Positions 39,601-46,654 of a stretch of 64,000 nt of DNA are shown here, piece by piece. The translations under genes were made by a program, and so were the position numbers. Each line of letters starts with the position of its first letter. Positions within the stretch are counted from its first letter, which is position 1. This stretch comes from Spinacia oleracea (taxonomy: Eukaryota; Streptophyta; Magnoliopsida; Caryophyllales; Amaranthaceae). Location of the stretch: positions 744,001 through 808,000 of the forward strand of contig NC_079487.1 of the NCBI RefSeq assembly GCF_020520425.1, in the 5' to 3' direction. The notes under the pieces were generated by a model. That model was not told the origin of the DNA, ran no database searches, and saw nothing but the letters and a program-made list of their open reading frames with translations.

Positions 39601-40874
39601 TTAAAATGTAGTGGTAAGCTCATGAACGAGTAAATACACTTTTTCATAGATTTTATGAGCCTAGGCCATCATAGATTCTCCTAGTGCATCTCCAAGCTAC
39701 ACATATCTCTAATATAAGTGCCACGTGAAAAGAAAAAACTGGCCTACTTGCTTGGTTTAGTTTAGCCCAGCATGGTTTAAATGCACATTGAGTGCTAAAA
39801 CCATGAGGTTGTGCCCATACTCCATAGTAACCTTGGTATATAACCATAAAAGATAAGATGAACAAGAACCTACCAAGGTATGTCAAACAATAACTTATGA
39901 AAAAGTGTATGCTTGAGACAATCACCCACACCTTGTTGTACACTATTTGTGTATTGCACCACCATCACGCGTTAAAATTTCTCAAACTATATAACACAAT
40001 GAATGAATAAGAATGAGATGTAAACAAACCTGGCATCGACTGAGAAAATCAACAACATGATGTTTCAAGTTGACATCGATAGATTCGCCCAAAAGTGCAA
40101 GTGAATGAAGAATCCAATAGCATAGCCATGGTCGACTGCGCAACAAAGGTATCATCTTTCAAAAACTTTCCACGCCTCCATGGGTGAGATGGAGAAGAGG
40201 TAGGGGGAGGGGAGGTTGGTTAAGTAGTTCTCTAAGAATTTTCATTGTAAAGAGTACTCTTTGTAGTTTATAGCACAATGACCACTTTTTCCAGACATTT
40301 CAGCCGCGTTCTTTTGATATTAAAATTCCTACAGATAATTGAGAGCATAGCTTATCCAAACTTATAACTGAGCAAAGTGATCTCGGCTTATTTACCCAGC
40401 TTATCTTAACTCAATAGATCTTAACTAAGCTTACTTTTAATATTGAATGGAATTGATCTTATCTAGTTAAACTTATCAGCTTTCAAATTAAATGATCGAA
40501 TTTAACTAACATTGAGTGATTAGCATAAGCTTAATTTGAACCAATCTAAAATTATTGAACTTAAAATATGTAGAAGTATTCTGTAAGGGAAAAAAACGCA
40601 CTTGGCATCAAGAACGCAGAAAGAGGGGGGAAGGCGACGAAGGCCATTGGTGAGATACTCGGTGTGCTTATCACACACAATTTCCAGCCTGAAAAAAGAG
40701 GCAAAATACATGAGTAATTGACAACCAGAAGAAAAAATATATATTTATAGAAAAGAAAACCAACAAGACGGTTTGAGCTCTCCTGGGGAGCTCTTTGAAG
40801 TTGTTGTAGATGCCAAAGACTTGAGACTCAACCATCCATTGTTCTCTCTGTGTCACTGTTGGAATCACCTCCAT
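15432..40874 (-). CDS. ERA1: Protein farnesyltransferase subunit beta, 14 exons, 443 aa
   Basis: With the alpha subunit this protein forms the cytosolic Zn enzyme that attaches farnesyl to CaaX cysteines. In Arabidopsis its loss (era1) causes abscisic-acid hypersensitivity. I joined 14 exons by family similarity, splice sites and phase: 40874-40765, 40688-40602, 40135-40030, 37549-37514, 35257-35175, 34823-34770, 30735-30684, 26593-26529, 26366-26310, 26202-26130, 24666-24580, 24504-24348, 22692-22565 and 15668-15432 (1332 nt with stop). Glycine-rich alpha-alpha barrel repeats are present. Key residues: H215 (EAHGGYT), R257 and K260 in RTNKLVDGCYSFW, Zn ligands D263 and C265, and Zn ligand H383 in RDFYHTCYCLSG. 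A hydrophilic plant-type insertion separates C265 from H383. All catalytic residues and phases are intact, so the gene looks functional despite 24 kb of introns. The 3'-most intron carries a full copia element in antisense. Start: the ATG at 40874 gives the N-terminus MEVIPTVTQREQW, which aligns with plant FTB proteins. Confidence 0.92.
15669..16371 (-). other. ERA1 intron 13, part downstream of the copia insertion
   Basis: Noncoding. It holds duplicated segment copy 2. A pyrimidine/purine junction (a run of C, then GGG and A9) lies at about 16317-16345. CATAC at 16367-16371 is the left target-site duplication of the copia element. Confidence 0.7.
15852..15954. repeat. Duplicated segment bracketing the last exon (copy 2, intron 13)
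   Basis: Direct, diverged copy of 14823-14946, with small indels. Confidence 0.7.
16372..16622 (+). repeat. 5' LTR of the intronic copia element
   Basis: 251 bp, TGTTGAG...TTTCACA. Contains the tandem sequence TTAATTAGGATAGC/TAATTAGGATAGC. Confidence 0.95.
16623..16634 (+). other. Primer-binding site (initiator tRNA-Met type)
   Basis: TGGTATCAGAGC immediately follows the LTR, the standard plant copia primer site. Confidence 0.9.
16694..17634 (+). pseudogene. Copia gag pseudogene (intronic element)
   Basis: The start (ATG at 16694) opens a copia Gag with LHGDNYDDWASDIQLAL. The frame shifts near 16980 into one that encodes LWEHLKKRYAMVNGPRIQQL and the Gag body. It shifts again near 17420 into one with two CCHC-like knuckles (CSHCKKQGHDSSTC and CPHCHKHGHDKNNC). 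A TAG at 17632-17634 ends it before protease. At least two frameshifts and one stop make it non-functional. Confidence 0.88.
17635..19213 (+). pseudogene. Copia protease-integrase pseudogene
   Basis: Continues the last gag frame. It contains the protease DTGATHHVTG, the pre-integrase LWHKRMGHPSEKVV and HCDLWCSY, and integrase core motifs (VDDFSRAVWIYL, QSDNGTEF, TPQQNGRVERKH). An in-frame TAA at 18748-18750 replaces a usually conserved glutamate codon. The frame then resumes (FGCLSFAHDQ) until the hAT insertion at 19214. Confidence 0.9.
19214..19734. mobile_element. Non-autonomous hAT-type insertion inside copia pol
   Basis: 521 bp flanked by a perfect 8 bp duplication CCAAGCAC (19206-19213 and 19735-19742), the hAT hallmark. 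The ends are short imperfect inverted repeats (CATGGTGTAAAAA and, in reverse complement, CATAGATAAAAAA). The interior carries repeated CCCGAGTTAAC motifs and has no transposase. It inserted after or along with the decay of the copia ORF. Confidence 0.85.
19743..21653 (+). pseudogene. Copia reverse transcriptase-RNaseH pseudogene
   Basis: Encodes a complete RVT_2-type RT with the WELHQMDVHNAFLHGDL motif, the LYGLKQAPRCW motif and the catalytic YVDDLIISG, then RNaseH (CDSDWA and SSAEA). TAA at 21318-21320 interrupts RNaseH where the family has glutamate. The same frame then continues to the end (ELKWLKGVLLSLGV to IFTKALGKKQFDYLLAKLGI). The frame at 19743 does not match that before the hAT insertion, so another small indel exists. 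Confidence 0.9.
21650..21666 (+). other. Polypurine tract
   Basis: TTGAGGGAGGGTGAGGG lies directly before the 3' LTR and primes plus-strand synthesis in LTR elements. Confidence 0.85.
21667..21917 (+). repeat. 3' LTR of the intronic copia element
   Basis: 251 bp. By eye it differs from the 5' LTR at three sites (two near 21778-21784, one in AGCTTCATGATG). Confidence 0.95.
21923..22564 (-). other. ERA1 intron 13, part upstream of the copia insertion
   Basis: Noncoding intron sequence with nothing else recognisable. Confidence 0.6.
22565..22692 (-). CDS. ERA1: ERA1 exon 13 (residues 323-365)
   Basis: Encodes FALQQYIILCSQ after a variable stretch. Acceptor TATATGCAG, donor GTAATT. Intron 13, which follows, is 6.9 kb because of the copia insertion. 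Confidence 0.9.
22693..24347 (-). other. ERA1 intron 12
   Basis: 1.66 kb. It contains GATCCGGGT/ACCCGGATC-rich sequence at about 23060-23180 and 23630-23745, reminiscent of the GGGTCGGGTT repeat upstream of the gene, with a pyrimidine-rich stretch (about 23330-23440) between. A lone CCCTCTGTCCG sequence near 22862 may be one end of a Stowaway remnant. Confidence 0.6.
24348..24504 (-). CDS. ERA1: ERA1 exon 12 (residues 271-323)
   Basis: Starts GGVFPLIQRL and continues into the plant-specific hydrophilic insertion (SSKINVNLPEETRQ). The acceptor GATCAAG is weak but phase-correct, and the donor is GTGAGG. Intron 11 is only 75 bp. Confidence 0.88.
24580..24666 (-). CDS. ERA1: ERA1 exon 11 (residues 242-270), zinc-site exon
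   Basis: Encodes GGFQGRTNKLVDGCYSFWQ, with R257, K260 and the zinc ligands D263 and C265. Acceptor CGAACCAG, donor GTGATG. Confidence 0.94.
25198..25703. mobile_element. Stowaway-type MITE (outer) in ERA1 intron 10
   Basis: Ends CCTCCGTTTCATTAAGTTC and, in reverse complement, CCTCCGGTTTATTAAATTC, flanked by TA. A second MITE is inserted into its left part. Confidence 0.75.
25279..25535. mobile_element. Stowaway-type MITE (inner) nested in another MITE
   Basis: Ends CTTCCTCCGTTTCTTATGAC and, in reverse complement, CTTCCTATGTTCTTTTTTAA, with TA nearby on both sides. It has the internal TCTTATTAGATTCGT motif shared with the MITEs at 37977 and 41668. Confidence 0.65.
25745..26020. mobile_element. 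Stowaway-type MITE in ERA1 intron 10
   Basis: 276 bp with CTCCCTC and GGGGGAG ends and TA duplications at 25743-25744 and 26021-26022. Confidence 0.75.
26130..26202 (-). CDS. ERA1: ERA1 exon 10 (residues 217-241)
   Basis: Encodes YTFCGLAAMILINEVHRL. Acceptor GCAATAG, donor GTAAGA. Confidence 0.93.
26310..26366 (-). CDS. ERA1: ERA1 exon 9 (residues 198-217)
   Basis: Encodes SCQTYEGGIAGEPGSEAHGG, including the conserved H215. Acceptor TTCTCCAG, donor GTATGC. Confidence 0.94.
26529..26593 (-). CDS. ERA1: ERA1 exon 8 (residues 177-198)
   Basis: Encodes VASILNILDYKLVENVGDY. Acceptor CGTACAG, donor GTTGGT. Confidence 0.92.
27367..27388. repeat. C22 homopolymer
   Basis: An uninterrupted run of 22 C on the plus strand, which is a G22 run in the ERA1 pre-mRNA. 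It is likely length-variable and prone to sequencing or assembly error. Confidence 0.9.
27732..27902 (-). mobile_element. SINE-like copy (Au-type) in ERA1 intron 7
   Basis: In reverse complement it contains GGGGTAAGGTTGCGTACG, the TTACCTCGC region and GGGAGCCTCTTTGAGGCAA, a pattern I know from Au-like plant SINEs. It is an inverted copy of 33130-33312. Confidence 0.65.
28047..30375 (+). repeat. Solo LTR (2.3 kb) in ERA1 intron 7
   Basis: Begins TGTAATAGCCC and ends GGGCTGTTACA, flanked by a 5 bp duplication ATAAC (28042-28046 and 30376-30380). It has no internal region, PBS or ORF of a retroelement. The length and the TGTAAYA...TGTTACA ends resemble Ty3-gypsy Tekay/Del LTRs. It was probably left by LTR-LTR recombination. 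The orientation is set only by similarity of layout to the one at 42041. Confidence 0.85.
30684..30735 (-). CDS. ERA1: ERA1 exon 7 (residues 159-176), 52 nt
   Basis: Encodes MHEKGEIDVRACYTAVS. R169 matches the substrate-site arginine of the family (human R202). Acceptor CTTCTTCAG, donor GTAAGA. Skipping it would shift the frame. It lies between two 4 kb introns that hold SINE-like copies in opposite orientation. Confidence 0.93.
32062..32218. repeat. Two-copy tandem repeat (about 78 bp) in ERA1 intron 6
   Basis: Two direct units each contain GTTTCCTTTCCGAAAACATA, AAGCATTCGGACACCG and CTCGACTAGT-like blocks. Confidence 0.8.
33130..33312 (+). mobile_element. SINE-like copy (Au-type) in ERA1 intron 6
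   Basis: Contains GCAATTGCAGGGGTAAGG, TTGCGTACACCCGACC and TGTGGGAGCCTCTTTGAGG. It matches 27732-27902 in reverse over about 170 bp. The two lie on opposite sides of exon 7. Confidence 0.65.
33918..33945 (+). other. G-quadruplex-type G-rich tract
   Basis: Four or more G runs (GGGGGTGGGGGTGGGTGGGG) on the plus strand of intron 6, which is the template strand of ERA1. Confidence 0.7.
34145..34468. mobile_element. Stowaway-type MITE in ERA1 intron 6
   Basis: 324 bp with nearly perfect inverted ends (CTCCCTCCGTATTTATTT on both sides) and TA duplications. A partial second copy of the left terminus (CCGTATTTATTTAAGAGATA) follows at about 34187. Confidence 0.9.
34770..34823 (-). CDS. ERA1: ERA1 exon 6 (residues 141-159)
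   Basis: Encodes LYAFLQRMKDPSGSF. Acceptor TTATGCAG, donor GTACAA. It is followed by a 4.0 kb intron. Confidence 0.92.
35175..35257 (-). CDS. ERA1: ERA1 exon 5 (residues 114-141)
   Basis: Encodes MPHLATTYAAVNSI and GGRRALSSINR. Acceptor CTGCTCAG, donor GTAGCC. Confidence 0.93.
35258..37513 (-). other. ERA1 intron 4 (GC-AG), 2.26 kb
   Basis: Donor GCAAGT, acceptor CTGCTCAG. A probable short hAT/MITE-like insert lies at about 36086-36505, starting GGCGTTTGGTT and ending CCAAACAGGGC. Its borders are uncertain. The rest shows nothing. Confidence 0.6.
37514..37549 (-). CDS. ERA1: ERA1 exon 4 (residues 102-113), 36 nt microexon with GC donor
   Basis: Encodes GGYGGGPGQ, a conserved barrel motif. 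The acceptor is ATGCAG. The donor is GCAAGT after CAG, a non-canonical GC-AG intron with an otherwise ideal consensus. No in-phase GT alternative is visible. Confidence 0.9.
37977..38234. mobile_element. Stowaway-type MITE in ERA1 intron 3
   Basis: Ends CTTCCTTTGTATCTTTATAG and, in reverse complement, CTTCATCTATTTCGTTTTAG, with TA flanks. Internal ATCTCATTAGATTCGTG motif. Confidence 0.7.
39060..39278. mobile_element. Stowaway-type MITE in ERA1 intron 3
   Basis: 219 bp. Ends CTTCCTCCGTATTTTTTAAT and, in reverse complement, CTTCCTCCGTTTTTTTATTG, with TA duplications. Confidence 0.85.
40030..40135 (-). CDS. ERA1: ERA1 exon 3 (residues 66-101)
   Basis: Encodes the highly conserved NRPWLCYWILHSLALLGE block. 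Acceptor TTGCGCAG, donor GTTTGT. The frame closes exactly at Q101. Confidence 0.93.
40602..40688 (-). CDS. ERA1: ERA1 exon 2 (to residue 66)
   Basis: Acceptor TTTTTTCAG, donor GTGCGT. Encodes the DKHTEYLTNGLRRLPPSF helix region. Confidence 0.9.
40765..40874 (-). CDS. ERA1: ERA1 exon 1 (residues 1-36)
   Basis: Start exon, 110 nt, ending in phase 2. The donor is GTTGGT, which is weak; it was chosen because it alone keeps the frame into exon 2. Intron 1 is 76 bp. Confidence 0.8.
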
Positions 40875-41260
40875 TGCCAGCCCCGTTTTAGGGAAAAACT
40901 ACAAATTGATAAACTTTTACCCAATTTGAACCAATTAAATAAAATAAGATCTTAAGAAAAGAAGAAAGAAAGACAGACAGATATTAGGGGTATCAAATTC
41001 AAAACTAGTGTGTGAAATTAGGGGAGAATGAAGAACTGAAGAGGCGAAGAAGATGGACACAAAACACATTGGCAGCTAAATTTCTAACTTTTTTTTCCCT
41101 TCTCTTAACTGAACTTGGGCATGGTAACTAAAATTGGGTCTCCAACGCTGGGCCTAGGGCCACCCCGCCTGCGCACTTAACACTTTGACACCATGATCAA
41201 ATGTGGGAGAAAATTATAGCGACATCTACTCACTACGGCGGTCAAAACGATTACTCGAGT
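40875..41260 (-). promoter_or_regulatory. 5' UTR and proximal promoter region of ERA1
   Basis: This is the only non-repetitive sequence upstream of the start codon. A purine/pyrimidine-rich stretch (CTTCTTCGCC-type on the minus strand, about 41040-41065) is typical of plant 5' UTRs. No TATA box can be assigned with confidence. Repeats begin at about 41260. Confidence 0.4.
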
Positions 41261-42040
41261 CTCATTTGGGTCTGGTCACCTCGGGTCTCGGATTATGATC
41301 TGGTTGGATTATTCTATCATCCGGGTGTAGGTCGGGTTCGGTAAACTTGATTATTTGTCGGGTTATTTTTTCATTCAGTGTAGGTCGGGTTCGAGTGGGG
41401 TCTTTTCTAGTCGGGTATAATTTCGGGTTCGGGTCTTAACGAGAAGGGTTTGAGTCAGACTTGTAGCAGTTAACTTCGGATTCGTGTCAAGTTTGAATCG
41501 GTTAAAATTCAGGTCGGGTTCACTAACGAAAACAGGTTAAGATCAGGTCCGATAACTATCAGGCATTATCTAGTTTAAACCTTATAATTAACTTTTATAA
41601 ATTTGGTTAAATTTGGTTTAACACTTTTCAAATTATAAAAAAAATATGAACTTGATTTAAGTTATTACTACCTCCGTTTCAAAAAAATCTTTACAGTTAC
41701 TATTTGCTCGGACTCCGGTGCAATGTTTGATCATTAATATATCCAATTTCGTATGACACAAAATTATAAAAAGTTGATATTTATAAAATACATTTCGAGA
41801 TGAATCTAACAAGATGTCTCATGGTAATTTTTGATAGATATAATAGTGAGAATTTATGGTCAAAGTTTTGATTTTTGGACACATTTTTCAAAGCGTAAAG
41901 ATTTTTTTGAAACGGAGGAAGTATTAGTTAGGACAATGACAAATCGGGTGGTCAACAGGTCGCGTAAAATCAAGTAACGGGTTGTCACGAGTTGGGTCAA
42001 TAACAGATTTTATCGGGTTATAATCAGGTTTGGGTCATTT
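41260..42040. repeat. GGGTCGGGTT-rich repeat, copy 1
   Basis: About 380 bp (41270-41650) recurs as a direct copy at about 44752-45110, with blocks such as GGTAAACTTGATTATTTGTC, TTTTCTAGTCGGGTA and ACTTGTAGCAGTTAACTTCG. A MITE and a solo LTR lie between the copies. Function unknown. Confidence 0.8.
41668..41921. mobile_element. Stowaway-type MITE upstream of ERA1
   Basis: Ends CTACCTCCGTTTCAAAAAAA and, in reverse complement, CTTCCTCCGTTTCAAAAAAA, with TA duplications. Internal ATGAATCTAACAAGAT motif, in inverse orientation to the other family members. Confidence 0.85.
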
Positions 42041-44462
42041 TGTAATACCCCAAACTTTTGAGTATTTTATGATAAATTATTTTAGTAATTTATGTTGATT
42101 CGTGAATTTATTTTTAAAAGATTTTCTAATTTTAAATAAATGAATTTAAGATAATTGTCTTTCAGATTTTATTTATTTATTCTTTTTAAACTTAATTCCT
42201 TTGATTAACCCTAAACCTAGTTCCATTCTTATTTCTAACTCTATTATGCCGCTTCTTAGCACTTTGACTCAAGATGCCTTTGTTTCTCTTTCTTTTCCAT
42301 GCTCACCATCACCAACCTTGCAATCCTCCACCATTAATGCTTGACAACCTACGCGTTGTTTCCTGATTTCTTGATTACGGCCCTATTTAGTTCATTATTA
42401 GTAAAGGAAAGGAAGGGAAAAGAAAGGAAAAGAAGGGAAGGGAAATAGATTTTATTTTCCTGCGTTTGGTTTAAGGGAAAGAAATGAAGGGATAAGAAAT
42501 GAAATATAACTGACAGCTACCTTTCCTTTCTTTTCCTTTCCTTCCAATTCCTCCCAACCAAATAAAGCCTACATGTGCGACTTGGTCCATCGTCGGTCGT
42601 AGTTGCCTCGTCGTTGATTTTGTTCCTTGTTCCTTCAGTTTGCGTGAGTCTCCTTTTGAACCTTTACCCTTACTTTCCGTATTGTTGAGATTATACAAAT
42701 TCTTGATAAGATATTTTTTTTATTGTCTAGTTTTCTACAAATTATGAAACCTATTAACAAATTTTATCAAGGAAAATTAGCTTGGGCTTTCTGTACTTCT
42801 ATCCTTTAAAATATAGTACAATAGTTTAAACTAAAGAAATTGATTTTGTCTATTTTATAAAAAATATAACATTCCAGCATTGAGTTTTTGTTTTTGCCGT
42901 TTTAATCAAATCATTATACATGTTTTATGCTACCTTGATTTCGACAAAAAATGATTGACATATTAATGGTTTTTAGAATTTCCGGCCAATTCAGATATCT
43001 AAATGGTTTGTATCGTTTTACAAAATAAAGACGACCTATGTCAAAAAAAATAAAAAAAATAAAGACGACTTGTTTATTAATCCTAATCGAAAGATATTTG
43101 CGGCTTCTAGCTAATTGTTATAGTAGATTAATCAGAGGTTTTATTTAATTGTAGATGAGGGGTTACACCATTGATTTGGAAGTGAGTTACTAGTTCGTGA
43201 TATATGCGTTTGAGGTAATTTTCAATGTCCATCATCTTTAGGTCCCATTAGTAAAAATATTTTGGACATGTCTTTGTGTTATTATGTGATAGGGAGATTA
43301 AGTGTTTGTATACGAATTATGTAATTTGAGTTAATCAGTATTTTTTTTATTATTAATAAAATTAAGAAAAGATTAATTACAGTACGCACAATACTCTAGT
43401 TATGAATATAGTAGTACTGTAGTGCCTATATCTTACAAATTAGAATGTAGGTATCATATAGTTAAGTGTCAGCTACTTGAATACCGACAATAGTGGGTAA
43501 TGTACTGTTGGAGTATGGTAAATTTTGTAAAGAGTTGCACTAGTGGATTAAGAGTTGAAGTAAAAGCGTTAAGGTTGGACTGTAGTCTGGGTAAAATTTT
43601 ATTATGACTACTGGTATTATTTATGTTGGTGAATCTTATTAAAACAATAATAACGTAAAGTGTAATCTCCGAGTGAAAGCCCGTAAGGGTTAGGAACAGG
43701 TTGTCCTTCTAGATGTTGTTATATCGGTGCACTTTAGTGGAGACCCGATAGGCTTCTAGTCGTTACTATTATTCTGTATTAAACTTTCTGCTTAGTCTTC
43801 CTCCTAATTCTATTGGTGCGCGGTCGCGGAGACCCATAGTTAATTAATGAGGGGTGTGCACACTAGGGACATTCTGTACTCATCTTACTTTGGCCATTTT
43901 CAAAGGTTACGCGCGACCCTTAGCGTTCTCTTCCCCTCACTTAATTAATATTGATTTTATGTGATAACTTTAATAATTGAACTATTAAATTGACACTTGT
44001 TGCTTATTTGCTTATTTACTTATTTGATATACTTAAAACGTTTTCAAAACTAAAATTATTTATTTTACGGGATGGAGTTGGAATTACTCAGTTTATCTGA
44101 TTTTAGGGAGTTCGTCTCTTTTGTCTCTTTTCTATTTATTTTTGCAGGTTGGTAAAGGTACTTGGCTACGAGTGAAGAGACGCTTAGAATAACCACCTAG
44201 TTAAGAGACAATTTCTATTTCGGTTTAAGTTAGATTTTGTTATTTACTTTATGGGGATTAATTGGTTGTAATATTTTATTGGCCACCTTTAGACCACTTA
44301 GTTAATTTTGAACTTAATGGTTTTAATTGTTTTGTTGCTTTGCATTTATTTTCTAAGGAGAATAAATGTAGCAGCGACACTCCCAAGGTTTGGACGATGA
44401 TTTCATGAAATAAAAATAGGGTTTTTGATTATATAAAAGGTCTAAATTTTGGGAGTGTTACA
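42041..44462 (+). repeat. Solo LTR (2.4 kb) upstream of ERA1
   Basis: Begins TGTAATACCCC and ends GTGTTACA, with 5 bp duplication CATTT (42036-42040 and 44463-44467). No internal region. The length and ends resemble Ty3-gypsy Tekay/Del-type LTRs. It contains a Tourist-like MITE at 42379-42569. Confidence 0.87.
42379..42569. mobile_element. Tourist-like MITE inside the solo LTR
   Basis: Inverted ends GGCCCTATTTAGTT and, in reverse complement, GGCTTTATTTGGTT, flanked by a 3 bp duplication TAC (42376-42378 and 42570-42572), as in PIF/Harbinger derivatives. The interior is an inverted repeat of purine tract against pyrimidine tract (GGAAAGGAAGG/CCTTTCCTTCC) able to fold as a hairpin. Confidence 0.75.
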
Positions 44463-44467
44463 CATTT

Positions 44468-45146
44468 TTCCGTCGGGTCAGTTGACTCAGTTCTGTTATC
44501 GGTTATATCTCGGTCGGGTGTCAGTTCGGGTCCGAGTCATGCATTAACGGGTAGAAATCGTTCGTCGGTTTTAACGGATTGGATACGGACGGTTGCAGGT
44601 TTCCTATTTTAACAACATTTCGAGTCAGGTCGAGCCCTGGTCCTTAAAAATACAGATCGTCGTTTCAGGTCGGTTTCTCGGTTCGGATCAGTTTTCACTG
44701 AGTAGATGTTATAGTCTGGGATATCATTAACCTTGACTATATTACCTCATTTAGTCATCTCGGATCTCGGATAATGATCTGGGTGGATCATTCTATCACC
44801 CGGGTGCAGGTCGGGTTCGGTAAACTTGATTATTTGTCGGGTTTTTTTTTCAATCGGTGTAGGACGGGTTCGAGTCGGGTCTTTTCTAGTCGGGTACAAT
44901 TTCGGGTACGGGTCTTAACGAGTAGGGTTGAGTCAGACTTGTAGCAGTTAACTTCGGATTCGTGTCAAGTTTGGATCGGTTAAAATTCAGGCCGGGTTCA
45001 CTAACAGATCAGGTCCGATAACTATCAGGTGTAATCAAGTTTAAACCTTATAATTAACTTTTATAAATTTGGGTAAATTTGGTTTAACACTTTTCACTCG
45101 CTCTAGATTAGGTAATTATAAAAAAATATTAACTTGATTTAAGTTA
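44468..45146. repeat. GGGTCGGGTT-rich repeat, copy 2
   Basis: Contains the direct copy (about 44752-45110) of 41270-41650. It ends at the LTR of the Tat element. Confidence 0.8.
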
Positions 45147-45626
45147 TGTAGACACCTACTTTTGTCCCCATTCCCGAAAGGGAAGGTTCGATGATGAGAA
45201 CATAAAATCTCCACTTGGCAACGCATCTCCTATAAAATAACGAATCTCGATCACCCTTTTCATTTCACCCAAAACCTGCTATTTATAGAAACCTGCTATT
45301 TATGGAAACTTGCTAAAAATAGTAACTGCCGTAACGGGTAGTTGTTAAAAGTGGCAAGTCATAAAAGATAGAAACCTGTCAGAATTAGGTGTTGCACTCC
45401 AACATAAATCCTAAATGAGATAGAATTTGCAAGGGGAATCCTATTCCTAATATGATTCGAAAATAAGAGTTACGTATTAACTAAAATCCTAACGAACCTA
45501 GAGTTCGTAACGGGCCCAAATGCATTCCGTCATAAAGTTAATACGCGCTAAAAGACTCGGATAAGTCTCAAAGACTCCGTATTCCACGAGTCCAAATCTG
45601 ACAAGGAAATACGACCCAGATCCTAT

Positions 45627-45683
45627 TTTCAACGCCTGGCTCTGGGCGCCGAAATCTTCGGCTCCCAGTCCTGGGCGCTGAAA
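45627..45683. repeat. Double-palindrome module 1 (Tat LTR)
   Basis: TTTTCAACGCCTGGC / CTGGGCGCCGAAAT / CCCAGTCCTGGGCGCTGAAA. Two GC-rich palindromes in tandem, the outer ends of which are also complementary to each other. 76 bp upstream of the TATA box. Confidence 0.85.
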
Positions 45684-45759
45684 TTACCTGGGTACGTGTT
45701 CTTTCCTAATTCTTCTTGGATTAGAGCTCTAAAATTCTATCTTTCCACGAACTCTTTTC

Positions 45760-45767
45760 TATAAATA
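45760..45767 (+). promoter_or_regulatory. TATA box of the Tat LTR
   Basis: TATAAATA, followed by TTGCCCC, in the middle of the LTR as expected for the U3/R border. Confidence 0.65.
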
Positions 45768-46636
45768 TTGCCCCAAATTCGACGTGAAAGGACATAATTC
45801 ATATTCTGAGTATTGACTCCAACCCCTAAGCCTAAGCCTCACGCTGCGAAATTGATCCCGCGTTCTGTCGCAATCGATCTAAAAATCGAACATAACGTAT
45901 CCTGTCCCTTGTAGCTGAATAATTAAGCCCGGAAACTTGAGATTCGTTAAATAAAAGGAGAAATAGCAAAGTCAAAGTGGTTAGTTTTCTGAGAACCGTG
46001 ACGCACCTCTCAAGGGTGCGTCGTAATGTGTCCCTTCGCATGATTTAATCGCTTTCCTCGCCCTTTTATAAAACTGTTAAACTATTAAATCTGATTGTTC
46101 TATCACGCTTAATAAAGATAATATTTTGGGAAATTGAACTATCATGCTAGGTCCCTTAAAACAATCTAAATCAGATAATCGCGATCGATCTAGTATTATG
46201 TGTTGCATATTGTTAAAATCAATTCAGATTAGTTTAATAGTTAACGCATGTCCCTTCAATTATTTATGTTGAGCTAGTAAGGATATCCTGCCTCTGAAGT
46301 TATCGAAGAGCGAGTACTCCTCTCGGTAGTTACAGTCCCCCGAACCCTCAATCTCTACCCTGCGGGTGTACGTTGAGCGATTCCCACACCAGGGATCACA
46401 AGGGAACCTATGGCCGTCGTGGTGAAACATAATTGCACTCCCTTTATGTCACGATAACCGGGTTTTGTCAGTTTTTCTCATTGTCGTTAAAAACTGAATG
46501 GCGACTCCTATATTACTAGTCAATTGGGTGTAAACTCACAGGAAATCCAATTATACTTGATTTGACAAAAAGAAACGTCACACCCACGAGGGACGAGGTC
46601 ACACATTAGCCTCGTGCTTTTTCGACCCCCTCACAG

Positions 46637-46654
46637 TGGCGACTCTACTGGGGA
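46637..46654 (+). other. Primer-binding site of the Tat element
   Basis: TGGCGACTCTACTGGGGA, directly after the LTR. This resembles the tRNA-Arg-type primer site of Ogre elements. Confidence 0.75.

Larger units (their letters stand above)
37550..40029 (-). other. ERA1 intron 3, 2.48 kb
   Basis: Noncoding, with two Stowaway-type MITEs (37977-38234 and 39060-39278). Nothing else recognised. Confidence 0.65.
45147..46635 (+). repeat. 5' LTR of the Tat element
   Basis: 1489 bp, TGTAGACACC...CCCCTCACA. It includes palindrome module 1 (45627-45683) and a TATA box (45760-45767). The 3' partner is not in the window, so its age cannot be judged. Confidence 0.85.
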
